Of a DNA stretch of 64,000 bases, positions 25,530-34,063 are shown one piece after another. Made by a program: the position numbers and the translations under genes. Each line of letters begins with the position of its first letter. Positions within the stretch are counted from its first letter, which is position 1. The stretch covers positions 62,001-126,000 of the forward strand of contig CAXXLB010000002.1 of the NCBI GenBank assembly GCA_963664675.2, written 5' to 3'. The stretch is from JASGMR01 sp963664675. GTDB taxonomy: Bacteria; Thermotogota; Thermotogae; Petrotogales; Kosmotogaceae. Under the pieces are notes generated by a model that saw only the letters and a program-made list of their open reading frames with translations, had not been told where the DNA came from and made no database searches.

Positions 25530-28500
25530 ATGCATGAATCGTTTAACAAAGGGGTTGTCAATTCTATAAAGATAGTCGGTATTGGAGCATCTGCAGGCAG
25601 TTTGGATGCATTGAGAGGATTTTTCAGTACTATTAGAAACGACACAAACCTGGTTTATATTGTTTTAGTGTGGCTTTCTCCAAAATTCAAGAACTACGCG
25701 GAAAAATTTCTTTCAAAGCACACCGATATGAGTATAGTCAGTGTGAATGACAAAACAGTGATTGAACCGAATACTGTTTACATCGTTTCTATGGATAATA
25801 AAGTCATCATGAATGATAATTTATCAATAGAAGTCTCTGAATTTGATAATGAAAAAACCGCACGGTTTCCCATAGATGTATTTTTTTCTTCCCTGGCAGA
25901 GCATTTATGTCAGGATGCGACGGGAATAATTTTCTCCGGAACCGGATCCGATGGAAGTATCGGGATCAAAAGGATTCTAGACAAAGGAGGACACATTTTT
26001 GTTCAGGACAAAGAAACGATAGTTTTCGATTGTATGCCGAAAAGTGTCACCGAAACCGATAAAATCAATTCTGTTCTGAATCCCGAAGAAATCGCCGGGG
26101 TTATAAATGATTATATCAGTACGGGGGAAAAAATGCCCGAATTTGAACCCAATGCGAAGGAACTCGTTGAGAAGGACGAATTCGGTAAGATTATCAGTTT
26201 TTTATATAAAAAATTTTCAATAGATTTCAACCTGTATAAAACGACAACTGTTTGCAGAAGAATTTGCAGAAGAATAAGATTTAAAAATATACGAAGTATT
26301 AAAGAATATATGAATCTTCTCAAGGATAGTGATGAAGAGGCGGAAGCGCTTTATAAAGATTTGCTTATCGGCGTGACATGTTTTTTCAGAGACAGGAAAG
26401 TTTTCGATGAATTGCAGAGAAAAATCATTCCTGAGATAGTGAACAGGATTTCCTCCAAAGAATTGAGAATCTGGGTTCCCGCATGTTCGACAGGAGAAGA
26501 GGCGTATTCCATTGCCATGATAATAGATGATTATCTGATGAAACACGACGATGTGAACATCGGTTATAAAATTTTTGCCACTGATATAAACAAAACTTTA
26601 ATTTATAAAGCTTCGACAGGAATCTTCGACATTGAGAGCATGGAACAGATGGACGAATATTTTCAGAGTAAATATTTTACCAGAACGGAGAACGGAACTT
26701 TCAGAATTAATAAAAACATAAGAAACAAAATCGTTTTTGCCAATCAGAATATTTTGAATGATCCTCCCTTCATAAAAGTTGATCTTATAAGCTGTAGAAA
26801 TCTGTTGATTTATCTGAACAACAACACTAAAAGAAAACTTCTAAGTGATCTGCACTTTGCGTTGAATCCTGATGGTTACTTACTTCTCGGGTCAAGTGAA
26901 GCGCTTGAAGAGAATTCGGATACCTTCAAAATAGTCGATAGCGGGATGAAGCTTTACAGGAAGATCGATAAGAAATTACCTCTCGAGAGGTATTTGAATA
27001 TTTATCCAACAAAAATTTTTTCAAAATCGCGTTTAAATAATAATTTTAATGAATTGAGAGCATCCGAGGAGCTTCAATATCTAAAAATTTATTCTTCTCT
27101 TCTGGAGACGTATATGCCTTCGGGAATTTTAATAAATGAAGGAATGGAAGGACTTTATTTTTTCGGGGATGTTCAAAAATACCTTATTCCCCTTTCGGGA
27201 AGGGCCACACTTGATGTTATGAAAATGATGCCGGAGAATTTGAGAATGATCGTTTCTTCTGCGGTTCAAAAAACCGTTAAAACGGGAAAAAGAGTTTCAT
27301 ATAAAAGAATAGGTTATAAGATTAACGACAAAAATTATTTGATTGAGATTCAGGTTGAACCACTTAAAATAAAGGGTTATTCGGATAAGTTATATTTTAT
27401 CAGGATAATGGAAACTATTCCCGATGTTAATGATGAGGAAGGTGTTTCGGCGGGTATAGTTGATATAGACAAAGAGACCCGTGGGAAAATAAATTTTCTC
27501 GAAAGCGAACTTCAATATACTAAAGAGGTTCTGCAAACAACGGTCGAAGAACTGGAAACCAGTAACGAAGAATTACAGGCCAGCAATGAAGAACTCCTCG
27601 CGAGTAATGAAGAGCTGCAGAGTTCGAATGAAGAATTGAATTCCGTGAATGAAGAATTATACACAGTTAACTGTGAGCATGAAAAAAGAATCAAAGAATT
27701 GACAAAAACAACGAACGATTTGAATAATTTAATGGAAGCTACGGATATAAGTGTAATTTTTCTGGATAACGAGGTAAGAATCAGAAAATTCACCGATAAA
27801 GCTGCTGAATTGTTCAATCTTATAGATGCGGATCTGGGAGGCTCGGTCGGTTGCATAACCGGTAGTTTCATTGGAAATTTTGATATCATAGCGGTCTGTA
27901 AAAAAGTTTTAAGTGCTAAAGAATCCATGAGTGATGAGTTAACTTTAACGAATGGAAAAAATTATGTGCTGAAAATTATTCCGTATATCGATGAGAGAGA
28001 AAGGGTCGATGGAATAACCGTAACGTTCATCGATGTAACGGACAAAAAAAATATAGAGAACAATCTTTTTGCGCAGAAAAAAAGTTTTTTCAATTTTTTC
28101 TATAATTTTTCCGAAGGAATAGCCATATGTAAAGTTTTGAAAAATAAAGCTGGAAGCTCCGTTGATATAAGATTTTTAGATGTTAATCCTTCGTTTGAAA
28201 AGCTTATGGGAAAGAAAAGAAATGAGATTGTGGGAGAGTTGGCTTCGGATTTGTTGCCAACGATGAAGAAAAAATGGTTAAAAAGACTCGGGAAAATTAG
28301 TAAGACTGCGGGAGATATCGAATACGAAGAATCAACAGAAGCTCCTGGAGGTAAAAAGCGATGGTTTAGAATTCGCGTTTGTTCCAACAGGCAGGATCAA
28401 TTTGTCCTTTCTTTGAAAGAGATCACCGAAGAGGTCAATGAAAGAAAAAGACTCACAGATATTTCCGTCTTTTATGAAGAAATCTTAGATGATGTTCCCT

Positions 28501-29843
28501 TTGGAATATTCAGATGTGATGTCAAGGGAAATATTCTCTTTGCCAACAAATATATGCTCCAGAAGACCGGCTGTAAAAGTATCAGAGATTTTGACATAGG
28601 TATTTTCAATTTTATACACGAAGACAACATACAAAAACTGAAAAACCTTTTGAGTAAATTTCCACTTATAAATGTTAAAACTAGTTATGTCAAAGATGGA
28701 GAGGAATATTTTGGAAAAGTGAATCTTGTAAGAAAAACGGTAAATGGAGAAAGTGTTATCGACTGTTCATTCATCGAAAACACCGAAATGACTAAAATGC
28801 TTGATCACACTCAATATCTGGCGGAACATGATGAACTGACAGGACTGTTCAATAGAAGATATATGGAAAATGTTCTGTACAGAAAAAGTCTGACATATCC
28901 CCTTGGATTAATATTAGTTGATATGAACACTTTGAAGCTCACAAACGATGCGTTCGGTCACAGCGAAGGTGATAAAGCGATAAAAAAAGTTGCTGATTCA
29001 CTCAGAATGCAATTTGCAAACAACGTTGTCGGAAGAATGGGTGGCGATGAGTTCTTAGTTGTCGCTCAAAAAACCAACGAAATTGAGATGAACATGAAAA
29101 TGGAAAGGGTACTGAACGATCTTAAAATCAACAGGGATAAATTTCCGGTCAGTATAGCCTATGGAATCTCCTTTCAGACTAAAAAGAATTTACTCATAGA
29201 TGATATTTACAGAGATGCGGAAAACAAAATGTATGAGTCGAAATTCTCCATGAAAGCGTATGGAAGAGGCGAGATTCTGGAATATCTGAGGGAAATTTTT
29301 AACAGTTCAACTCATGAAACTTACGAACATTGTGAATTCGCTCAGAAGATAGCAATGAGAATTGCAGATAAACTGAATCTTGGAAGAGCCGACGACCTGG
29401 ATAGATTGAAAACCATGGCGTTTTTCCATGATATAGGAAAAATAACCATTCCGGAAAATATCCTGAACAAGAAGGGAAAATTAACTTCCGAAGAATATGA
29501 AATACTGAAAAACCACACCATTAACGGTTACAGAATCGCTTCCAGTGTACCTGCCCTTTATCCCATATCCAGTGGAATTCTTAACCATCATGAAAGATGG
29601 GATGGAAAAGGATATAAGAATGGAATCGAAGCCAATAATCTGTCAATATTGATAAGAATAGTCACGCTTGCTGATGCCTATTCCGCAATGCGATCGGACA
29701 GGCCTTATAGAAAAGCTCTTTCAAAGAAAAAAGCTGTGGAAGAAGTTAAAAAAGAGAATGGAAAACAGTTTGATCCGAGCGTGGTCAAAGCTTTCCTGAA
29801 TTGTGTAGACGAAGTTGATAATTACAAATATCAGTCAATCTGA
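25530..29843 (+). CDS. CheB-CheR-PAS-GGDEF-HD-GYP fusion sensor protein
   Basis: A 1437-residue cytosolic multidomain protein. A CheB methylesterase-like domain (about 12-185) keeps Ser21 (GASAGS) and the Asp of GTGSDGS, but Trp48 replaces the catalytic His in what is usually QHLSP. CheR methyltransferase follows (about 210-480; VPACSTGEEAYS, SCRNLLIYL). Next come a PAS-like region, an ELETSNEELQASNEEL coiled coil (about 665-715), and two or three PAS domains. GGDEF (GRMGGDEFLVV) is intact; the RxxD I-site is absent. HD-GYP at the C-terminus has FHDIGK and HHERWDGKGYKNG, with GYK for GYP. It likely links chemotaxis-type methylation sensing to c-di-GMP turnover. ATG 25530 has GAGGGG upstream. 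Confidence 0.9.
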   Translation: MHESFNKGVVNSIKIVGIGASAGSLDALRGFFSTIRNDTNLVYIVLVWLSPKFKNYAEKFLSKHTDMSIVSVNDKTVIEPNTVYIVSMDNKVIMNDNLSIEVSEFDNEKTARFPIDVFFSSLAEHLCQDATGIIFSGTGSDGSIGIKRILDKGGHIFVQDKETIVFDCMPKSVTETDKINSVLNPEEIAGVINDYISTGEKMPEFEPNAKELVEKDEFGKIISFLYKKFSIDFNLYKTTTVCRRICRRIRFKNIRSIKEYMNLLKDSDEEAEALYKDLLIGVTCFFRDRKVFDELQRKIIPEIVNRISSKELRIWVPACSTGEEAYSIAMIIDDYLMKHDDVNIGYKIFATDINKTLIYKASTGIFDIESMEQMDEYFQSKYFTRTENGTFRINKNIRNKIVFANQNILNDPPFIKVDLISCRNLLIYLNNNTKRKLLSDLHFALNPDGYLLLGSSEALEENSDTFKIVDSGMKLYRKIDKKLPLERYLNIYPTKIFSKSRLNNNFNELRASEELQYLKIYSSLLETYMPSGILINEGMEGLYFFGDVQKYLIPLSGRATLDVMKMMPENLRMIVSSAVQKTVKTGKRVSYKRIGYKINDKNYLIEIQVEPLKIKGYSDKLYFIRIMETIPDVNDEEGVSAGIVDIDKETRGKINFLESELQYTKEVLQTTVEELETSNEELQASNEELLASNEELQSSNEELNSVNEELYTVNCEHEKRIKELTKTTNDLNNLMEATDISVIFLDNEVRIRKFTDKAAELFNLIDADLGGSVGCITGSFIGNFDIIAVCKKVLSAKESMSDELTLTNGKNYVLKIIPYIDERERVDGITVTFIDVTDKKNIENNLFAQKKSFFNFFYNFSEGIAICKVLKNKAGSSVDIRFLDVNPSFEKLMGKKRNEIVGELASDLLPTMKKKWLKRLGKISKTAGDIEYEESTEAPGGKKRWFRIRVCSNRQDQFVLSLKEITEEVNERKRLTDISVFYEEILDDVPFGIFRCDVKGNILFANKYMLQKTGCKSIRDFDIGIFNFIHEDNIQKLKNLLSKFPLINVKTSYVKDGEEYFGKVNLVRKTVNGESVIDCSFIENTEMTKMLDHTQYLAEHDELTGLFNRRYMENVLYRKSLTYPLGLILVDMNTLKLTNDAFGHSEGDKAIKKVADSLRMQFANNVVGRMGGDEFLVVAQKTNEIEMNMKMERVLNDLKINRDKFPVSIAYGISFQTKKNLLIDDIYRDAENKMYESKFSMKAYGRGEILEYLREIFNSSTHETYEHCEFAQKIAMRIADKLNLGRADDLDRLKTMAFFHDIGKITIPENILNKKGKLTSEEYEILKNHTINGYRIASSVPALYPISSGILNHHERWDGKGYKNGIEANNLSILIRIVTLADAYSAMRSDRPYRKALSKKKAVEEVKKENGKQFDPSVVKAFLNCVDEVDNYKYQSI

Positions 29844-29854
29844 TGTCATGAAAG

Positions 29855-29940
29855 CAGTGTCTGGTGCGTAGTGTCTGGTGTCTAGTGTTTTGTATTTGGT
29901 GCCTATATACTAGATACCGGACGCGGACGGACCGGACGGA
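29855..29940 (+). repeat. low-complexity TGTCTGGTG-type repeat
   Basis: A degenerate run of AGTGTCTGGTGC / TAGTGTCTGGTGTC words ends in CGGACGCGGACGG. Related words occur at 39183-39216 (reverse), 39691-39750 and 61650-61736 (reverse), always at edges of IS- or element-rich DNA. The function is unknown. Confidence 0.6.
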
Positions 29941-29970
29941 CCCCAAAATATTGGACAAAAATAACTCGTA

Positions 29971-30915
29971 TCAACGTTTTACTAAAACTTCCTTGCCAAA
30001 GCTCTGAATTGCATTAAATTGTTTAGGAGTTTTATAACCCAAAGATGAATGTGGTCTTAAGTTGTGATAATAATCCATATATACTAGATACTTTAAATAC
30101 AAGTCTTTTACACTCTTAAATTTATTTAAAGCAACAAATTCTCTCTCAAGATTTGCATGTTGAGACTCAATAAATGCCTGGGAATCAGGATTATGTTTGT
30201 ATCCAAATTCATGTATAATTCCAAGCTCTTTCATTTTTTCTCTTGTTTTATTTGCTTTGAATTGTGATCCGTTATCTGTTCTTATCACCTCTGGTTTTTC
30301 TCCTCTTGCTTTTATCGCTATTTCTATTAGTTCCAGGAAATCCTCATGTGTACATCTCTTTCCTATGTGTGTTGCTACTATGTTCCTGTCATAGACGTCT
30401 ATTATATCTAACAGTGGTACTATTCCATCTCTACCTGCATTAAAGAACTTTATATCTACTTCCCATAATTGATTCTGCTTTGTTATTGTTCTATTCTGTG
30501 CCCTTTTGACTGGGTGTTTTGTCCTGTTTTCATATTTTCTTACCAGCCCTAATTCCTTTCTAAATCCATGTAACCTGTTGTGTCCAATATATATTCCATA
30601 TTTGTAATACAGATAGCTTTTCATCTTCTTTGAGCCCATTGTTTTTATATAGTACTCTGGGTTCATTGCATCTTCATTCTTACACTTTTCTAGTATTAGT
30701 TCCTTTAACTCTTCATTCCTTATCTTCCCATTCATTGTATTCACAAATTCGCTTTTCTTTCTGCCTCTTTTCTTATATTCCTTCGCTTGATTCTTTTCTT
30801 TGAAATGATAATAATATGTGCTTTTCTTTATTTCCAACATCTCTATTATTCTTTTGAATGGATATCCTTTTTCTTTCAATTCTTTTGCTAATAGGTATTT
30901 GCCTCTTTTATTCAT
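29971..30915 (-). CDS. IS3-family transposase OrfB, copy 1
   Basis: A 314-residue transposase with an N-terminal HTH_21-like region and the rve integrase core. DDE residues are visible in LWEVDIKFF, VIRTDNGSQF and FIESQHANLERE, followed by the LRPHSSLGYKTP tail typical of IS3 OrfB. It lies in the -1 frame relative to orfA, and its ATG overlaps the orfA stop (ATGA). The real product is probably OrfAB made by frameshifting at the A8 run (30929-30936), with OrfB alone possible through coupling. Confidence 0.93.
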   Translation of the reverse strand: MNKRGKYLLAKELKEKGYPFKRIIEMLEIKKSTYYYHFKEKNQAKEYKKRGRKKSEFVNTMNGKIRNEELKELILEKCKNEDAMNPEYYIKTMGSKKMKSYLYYKYGIYIGHNRLHGFRKELGLVRKYENRTKHPVKRAQNRTITKQNQLWEVDIKFFNAGRDGIVPLLDIIDVYDRNIVATHIGKRCTHEDFLELIEIAIKARGEKPEVIRTDNGSQFKANKTREKMKELGIIHEFGYKHNPDSQAFIESQHANLEREFVALNKFKSVKDLYLKYLVYMDYYHNLRPHSSLGYKTPKQFNAIQSFGKEVLVKR

Positions 30916-31262
30916 TCTTCCTTTTCTGTTTTTTTTAATATCTCTTTCAATATTTGATTTTCCATCATTAATGTTCCTAATTCATCTATTAGTTCTTCTT
31001 TTTCCATTTCCTTTTTCTTTTCTAATCCATATTCTTTGTATAATACCGGTGGTATCTTTTCTTTCTTTGTCCTTTTGTCTCCTAATACCCTTATTATTTC
31101 ATCTTCTCCATTTATCCTGTATCTTCCTACCCACCCTGATATTGTTGTTGAGGGTACTGCATATTTATTTGAGAGTCCTTCTAATGTCATTTCTGTCTCT
31201 CTGTACTCTTTTATTACTTTTATTTTTAATTCCTTAGAGTATTCTTTTTTCTTTCTCTTCAT
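30912..31262 (-). CDS. IS3-family OrfA (HTH), copy 1
   Basis: A 116-residue DNA-binding protein with an IS150-like helix-turn-helix (LEGLSNKYAVPSTTISGWVGRY) and a C-terminal leucine-zipper-like helix (ELIDELGTLMMENQILKEIL). It reads A AAA AAA in the correct phase (minus strand of 30929-30936) ten codons before its stop, a classic -1 slippery heptamer. Confidence 0.93.
   Translation of the reverse strand: MKRKKKEYSKELKIKVIKEYRETEMTLEGLSNKYAVPSTTISGWVGRYRINGEDEIIRVLGDKRTKKEKIPPVLYKEYGLEKKKEMEKEELIDELGTLMMENQILKEILKKTEKEE
30929..30936 (-). promoter_or_regulatory. -1 programmed frameshift site (A8) in IS copy 1
   Basis: The orfA frame reads TTA-AAA-AAA-ACA, containing the slippery A_AAA_AAA. 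The -1 frame is open from here into orfB without a stop. The same site is present in copies 2 and 3. Confidence 0.75.
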
Positions 31263-31370
31263 TCTTTCACCCCTTATCCTTTATTTTATTTTACTATTAC
31301 TAGTTTCTTTGTCCTATTCTTTTTTGGGGTGAAATAGGGACCCCAAAATATTAGACAAAAACAACTCGTA

Positions 31371-32315
31371 TCAACGTTTTACTAAAACTTCCTTGCCAAA
31401 GCTCTGAATTGCATTAAATTGTTTGGGAGTTTTATAACCCAAAGATGAATGTGGTCTTAAGTTGTGATAATAATCCATATATACTAGATACTTTAAATAC
31501 AAGTCTTTTACACTCTTAAATTTATTCAAAGCAACAAATTCTCTTTCCAGATTCGCATGCTGAGATTCAATAAATGCCTGGGAATCAGGATTATGTTTGT
31601 ATCCAAATTCATGTATAATTCCAAGCTCTTTCATTTTTTCCCTTGTTTTATTTGCTTTGAATTGTGATCCGTTATCTGTTCTTATCACCTCTGGTTTTTC
31701 TCCTCTTGCTTTTATCGCTATTTCTATTAGTTCCAGGAAATCTTCATGTGTACATCTCTTTCCTATGTGTGTTGCTACTATGTTCCTGTCATAGACGTCT
31801 ATTATATCTAACAATGGTACTATTCCATCTCCACCTGCATTAAAGAACTTTATATCTGCTTCCCATAATTGATTCTGCTTTGTTATTGTTCTATTCTGTG
31901 CCCTTTTGACTGGGTGTTTTGTCCTGTTTTCATATTTTCTTACCAGCCCTAATTCCTTTCTAAATCCATGTAACCTGTTGTGTCCAATATATATTCCATA
32001 TTTGTAATACAGATAGCTTTTCATCTTCTTTGAGCCCATTGTTTTTATATAGTACTCTGGGTTCATTGCATCTTCATTCTTACACTTTTCCAGTATTAGT
32101 TCCTTTAACTCTTCATTCCTTATCTTCCCATTCATTGTATTCACAAATTCGCTTTTCTTTCTGCCTCTTTTCTTATATTCCTTTGCTTGATTCTTTTCTT
32201 TGAAATGATAATAATATGTGCTTTTCTTTATTTCCAACATCTCTATTATTCTTTTGAATGGATATCCTTTTTCTTTCAATTCTTTTGTTAATAGGTATTT
32301 GCCTCTTTTATTCAT
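31371..32315 (-). CDS. IS3-family transposase OrfB, copy 2
   Basis: The 314-residue protein is almost identical to copy 1. Changes around the first catalytic Asp (LWEADIKFFNAGGDG instead of LWEVDIKFFNAGRDG) and A to T near the N-terminus (YLLTKEL) are visible. The DDE residues are intact, so it may still be active. Confidence 0.92.
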   Translation of the reverse strand: MNKRGKYLLTKELKEKGYPFKRIIEMLEIKKSTYYYHFKEKNQAKEYKKRGRKKSEFVNTMNGKIRNEELKELILEKCKNEDAMNPEYYIKTMGSKKMKSYLYYKYGIYIGHNRLHGFRKELGLVRKYENRTKHPVKRAQNRTITKQNQLWEADIKFFNAGGDGIVPLLDIIDVYDRNIVATHIGKRCTHEDFLELIEIAIKARGEKPEVIRTDNGSQFKANKTREKMKELGIIHEFGYKHNPDSQAFIESQHANLEREFVALNKFKSVKDLYLKYLVYMDYYHNLRPHSSLGYKTPKQFNAIQSFGKEVLVKR

Positions 32316-32662
32316 TCTTCCTTTTCTGTTTTTTTTAATATCTCTTTCAATATTTGATTTTCCATCATTAATGTTCCTAATTCATCTATTAGTTCTTCTT
32401 TTTCCATTTCCCTTTTCTTTTCTAATCCATATTCTTTGTATAATACCGGTGGTATCTTTTCTTTCTTTGTCCTTTTGTCTCCTAATACCCTTATTATTTC
32501 ATCTTCTCCATTTATCCTGTATCTTCCTACCCAGCCTGATATTGTTGTTGAGGGTACTGCATACTTATTTGAGAGTCCTTCTAATGTCATTTCTGTCTCT
32601 CTGTACTCTTTTATTACTTTTATTTTTAATTCCTTAGAGTATTCTTTTTTCTTTCTCTTCAT
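32312..32662 (-). CDS. IS3-family OrfA, copy 2
   Basis: A 116-residue HTH protein, identical to copy 1 except for a Lys to Arg change near residue 83 (LEKKREMEKEE). The A8 frameshift run is kept. Confidence 0.92.
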   Translation of the reverse strand: MKRKKKEYSKELKIKVIKEYRETEMTLEGLSNKYAVPSTTISGWVGRYRINGEDEIIRVLGDKRTKKEKIPPVLYKEYGLEKKREMEKEELIDELGTLMMENQILKEILKKTEKEE

Positions 32663-32694
32663 TCTTTCACCCCTTATCCTTTATTTTACTATTA

Positions 32695-33561
32695 CTAGTT
32701 TCTTTGTCCTATTCTTTTTTGGGGTGAAATAGGATACTTTAAATACAAGTCTTTTACACTCTTAAATTTATTTAAAGCAACAAATTCTCTCTCAAGATTT
32801 GCATGTTGAGACTCAATAAATGCCTGGGAATCAGGATTATGTTTGTATCCAAATTCATGGATTATTCCTAATTCTTCCATTTTTTCTCTTGTTTTATTTG
32901 CTTTGAATTGTGATCCGTTATCTGTTCTTATCACCTCTGGTTTTTCTCCTCTTGCTTTTATCGCTATTTCTATTAGTTCCAGGAAATCTTCATGTGTACA
33001 TCTCTTTCCTATGTGTGTTGCTACTATGTTCCTGTCATAGACGTCTATTATATCTAACAGTGGTACTATTCCATCTCTACCTGCATTAAAGAACTTTATA
33101 TCTACTTCCCATAATTGATTCTGCTTTGTTATTGTTCTATTCTGTGCCCTTTTGACTGGGTGTTTTGTCCTGTTTTCATATTTTCTTACCAGCCCTAATT
33201 CCTTTCTAAATCCATGTAACCTGTTGTGTCCAATATATATTCCATATTTGTAATACAGATAGCTTTTCATCTTCTTTGAGCCCATTGTTTTTATATAGTA
33301 CTCTGGGTTCATTGCATCTTCATTCTTACACTTTTCTAGTATTAGTTCCTTTAACTCTTCATTCCTTATCTTCCCATTCATTGTATTCACAAATTCGCTT
33401 TTCTTTCTGCCTCTTTTCTTATATTCCTTCGCTTGATTCTTTTCTTTGAAATGATAATAATATGTGCTTTTCTTTATTTCCAACATCTCTATTATTCTTT
33501 TGAATGGATATCCTTTTTCTTTCAATTCTTTTGCTAATAGGTATTTGCCTCTTTTATTCAT
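32695..33561 (-). pseudogene. IS3-family OrfB, copy 3, 3'-truncated and chimeric
   Basis: About 276 residues of OrfB, including the D, D and E residues, end at the deletion point. The frame then runs into the right end of copy 2, adding a foreign tail (PISPQKRIGQRN). The conserved LRPHSSLGYKTP C-terminus is lost, so it is likely inactive. Confidence 0.88.
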
Positions 33562-33976
33562 TCTTCCTTTTCTGTTTTTTTTAATATCTCTTTCAATATT
33601 TGATTTTCCATCATTAATGTTCCTAATTCATCTATTAGTTCTTCTTTTTCCATTTCCTTTTTCTTTTCTAATCCATATTCTTTGTATAATACCGGTGGTA
33701 TCTTTTCTTTCTTTGTCCTTTTGTCTCCTAATACCCTTATTATTTCATCTTCTCCATTTATCCTGTATCTTCCTACCCACCCTGATATTGTTGTTGAGGG
33801 TACTGCATATTTATTTGAGAGTCCTTCTAATGTCATTTCTGTCTCTCTGTACTCTTTTATTACTTTTATTTTTAATTCCTTAGAGTATTCTTTTTTCTTT
33901 CTCTTCATTCTTTCACCCCTTATCCTTTATTTTATTTTACTATTACTAGTTTCTTTGTCCTATTCTTTTTTGGGGT
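32733..33976 (-). mobile_element. IS3-family element, copy 3 (left end deleted)
   Basis: It matches copy 1 from its position 30087 onward; the first ~146 bp (left inverted repeat and orfB 3' end) are missing, and the break joins the right end of copy 2. The right end is intact at 33976. A deletion or insertion event between neighbouring copies explains it. Confidence 0.88.
33558..33908 (-). CDS. IS3-family OrfA, copy 3
   Basis: A 116-residue protein identical to copy 1, with the frameshift run at its end. It is intact, but its OrfB partner is truncated. Confidence 0.9.
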   Translation of the reverse strand: MKRKKKEYSKELKIKVIKEYRETEMTLEGLSNKYAVPSTTISGWVGRYRINGEDEIIRVLGDKRTKKEKIPPVLYKEYGLEKKKEMEKEELIDELGTLMMENQILKEILKKTEKEE

Positions 33977-34034
33977 GAAATAGTAGAGAATAGCAAACGG
34001 ATAACAGGTAAAATGAGTAAAAATCATAAAAATT

Positions 34035-34063
34035 GAATTTTTAAAAATGGCAATTACAAACTC
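34035..34063 (+). repeat. 29-bp direct repeat, left copy (flanks IS256 element)
   Basis: Starts GAATTTTTAAAAATGG and ends CAATTACAAACTC. An identical copy starts immediately after the IS256-type element and is split there by an IS3 insertion (35384-35396 plus 39085-39100). This left copy serves as an empty-site reference for that insertion. Confidence 0.85.

Larger units (their letters stand above)
29941..31330 (-). mobile_element. IS3-family element, copy 1 (complete)
   Basis: About 1390 bp with imperfect terminal inverted repeats: CCCCAAAATATTGGACAAAA at the left, and TTTGTCCTATTC...GGGG (31308-31329) at the right. It carries orfA and orfB on the minus strand. It is the first of three head-to-tail copies; 10 bp separate it from copy 2. 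Confidence 0.9.
31341..32725 (-). mobile_element. IS3-family element, copy 2 (complete)
   Basis: About 1385 bp, nearly identical to copy 1, with the same end sequences. A few bases are missing before the right end, and scattered substitutions are seen. It joins copy 3 directly at its right end. Confidence 0.9.

Noticed and set aside
30818..33883. Three identical 139-codon hydrophobic frames opposite the IS3 orfA/orfB genes, looking like small membrane proteins
   Set aside because: They are antisense to transposase genes in all copies; hydrophobicity comes from Lys/Glu codons read backwards.
34035..34063. 29-bp repeat as a CRISPR repeat
   Set aside because: Only two copies, separated by a whole IS element and not by spacer-sized DNA.
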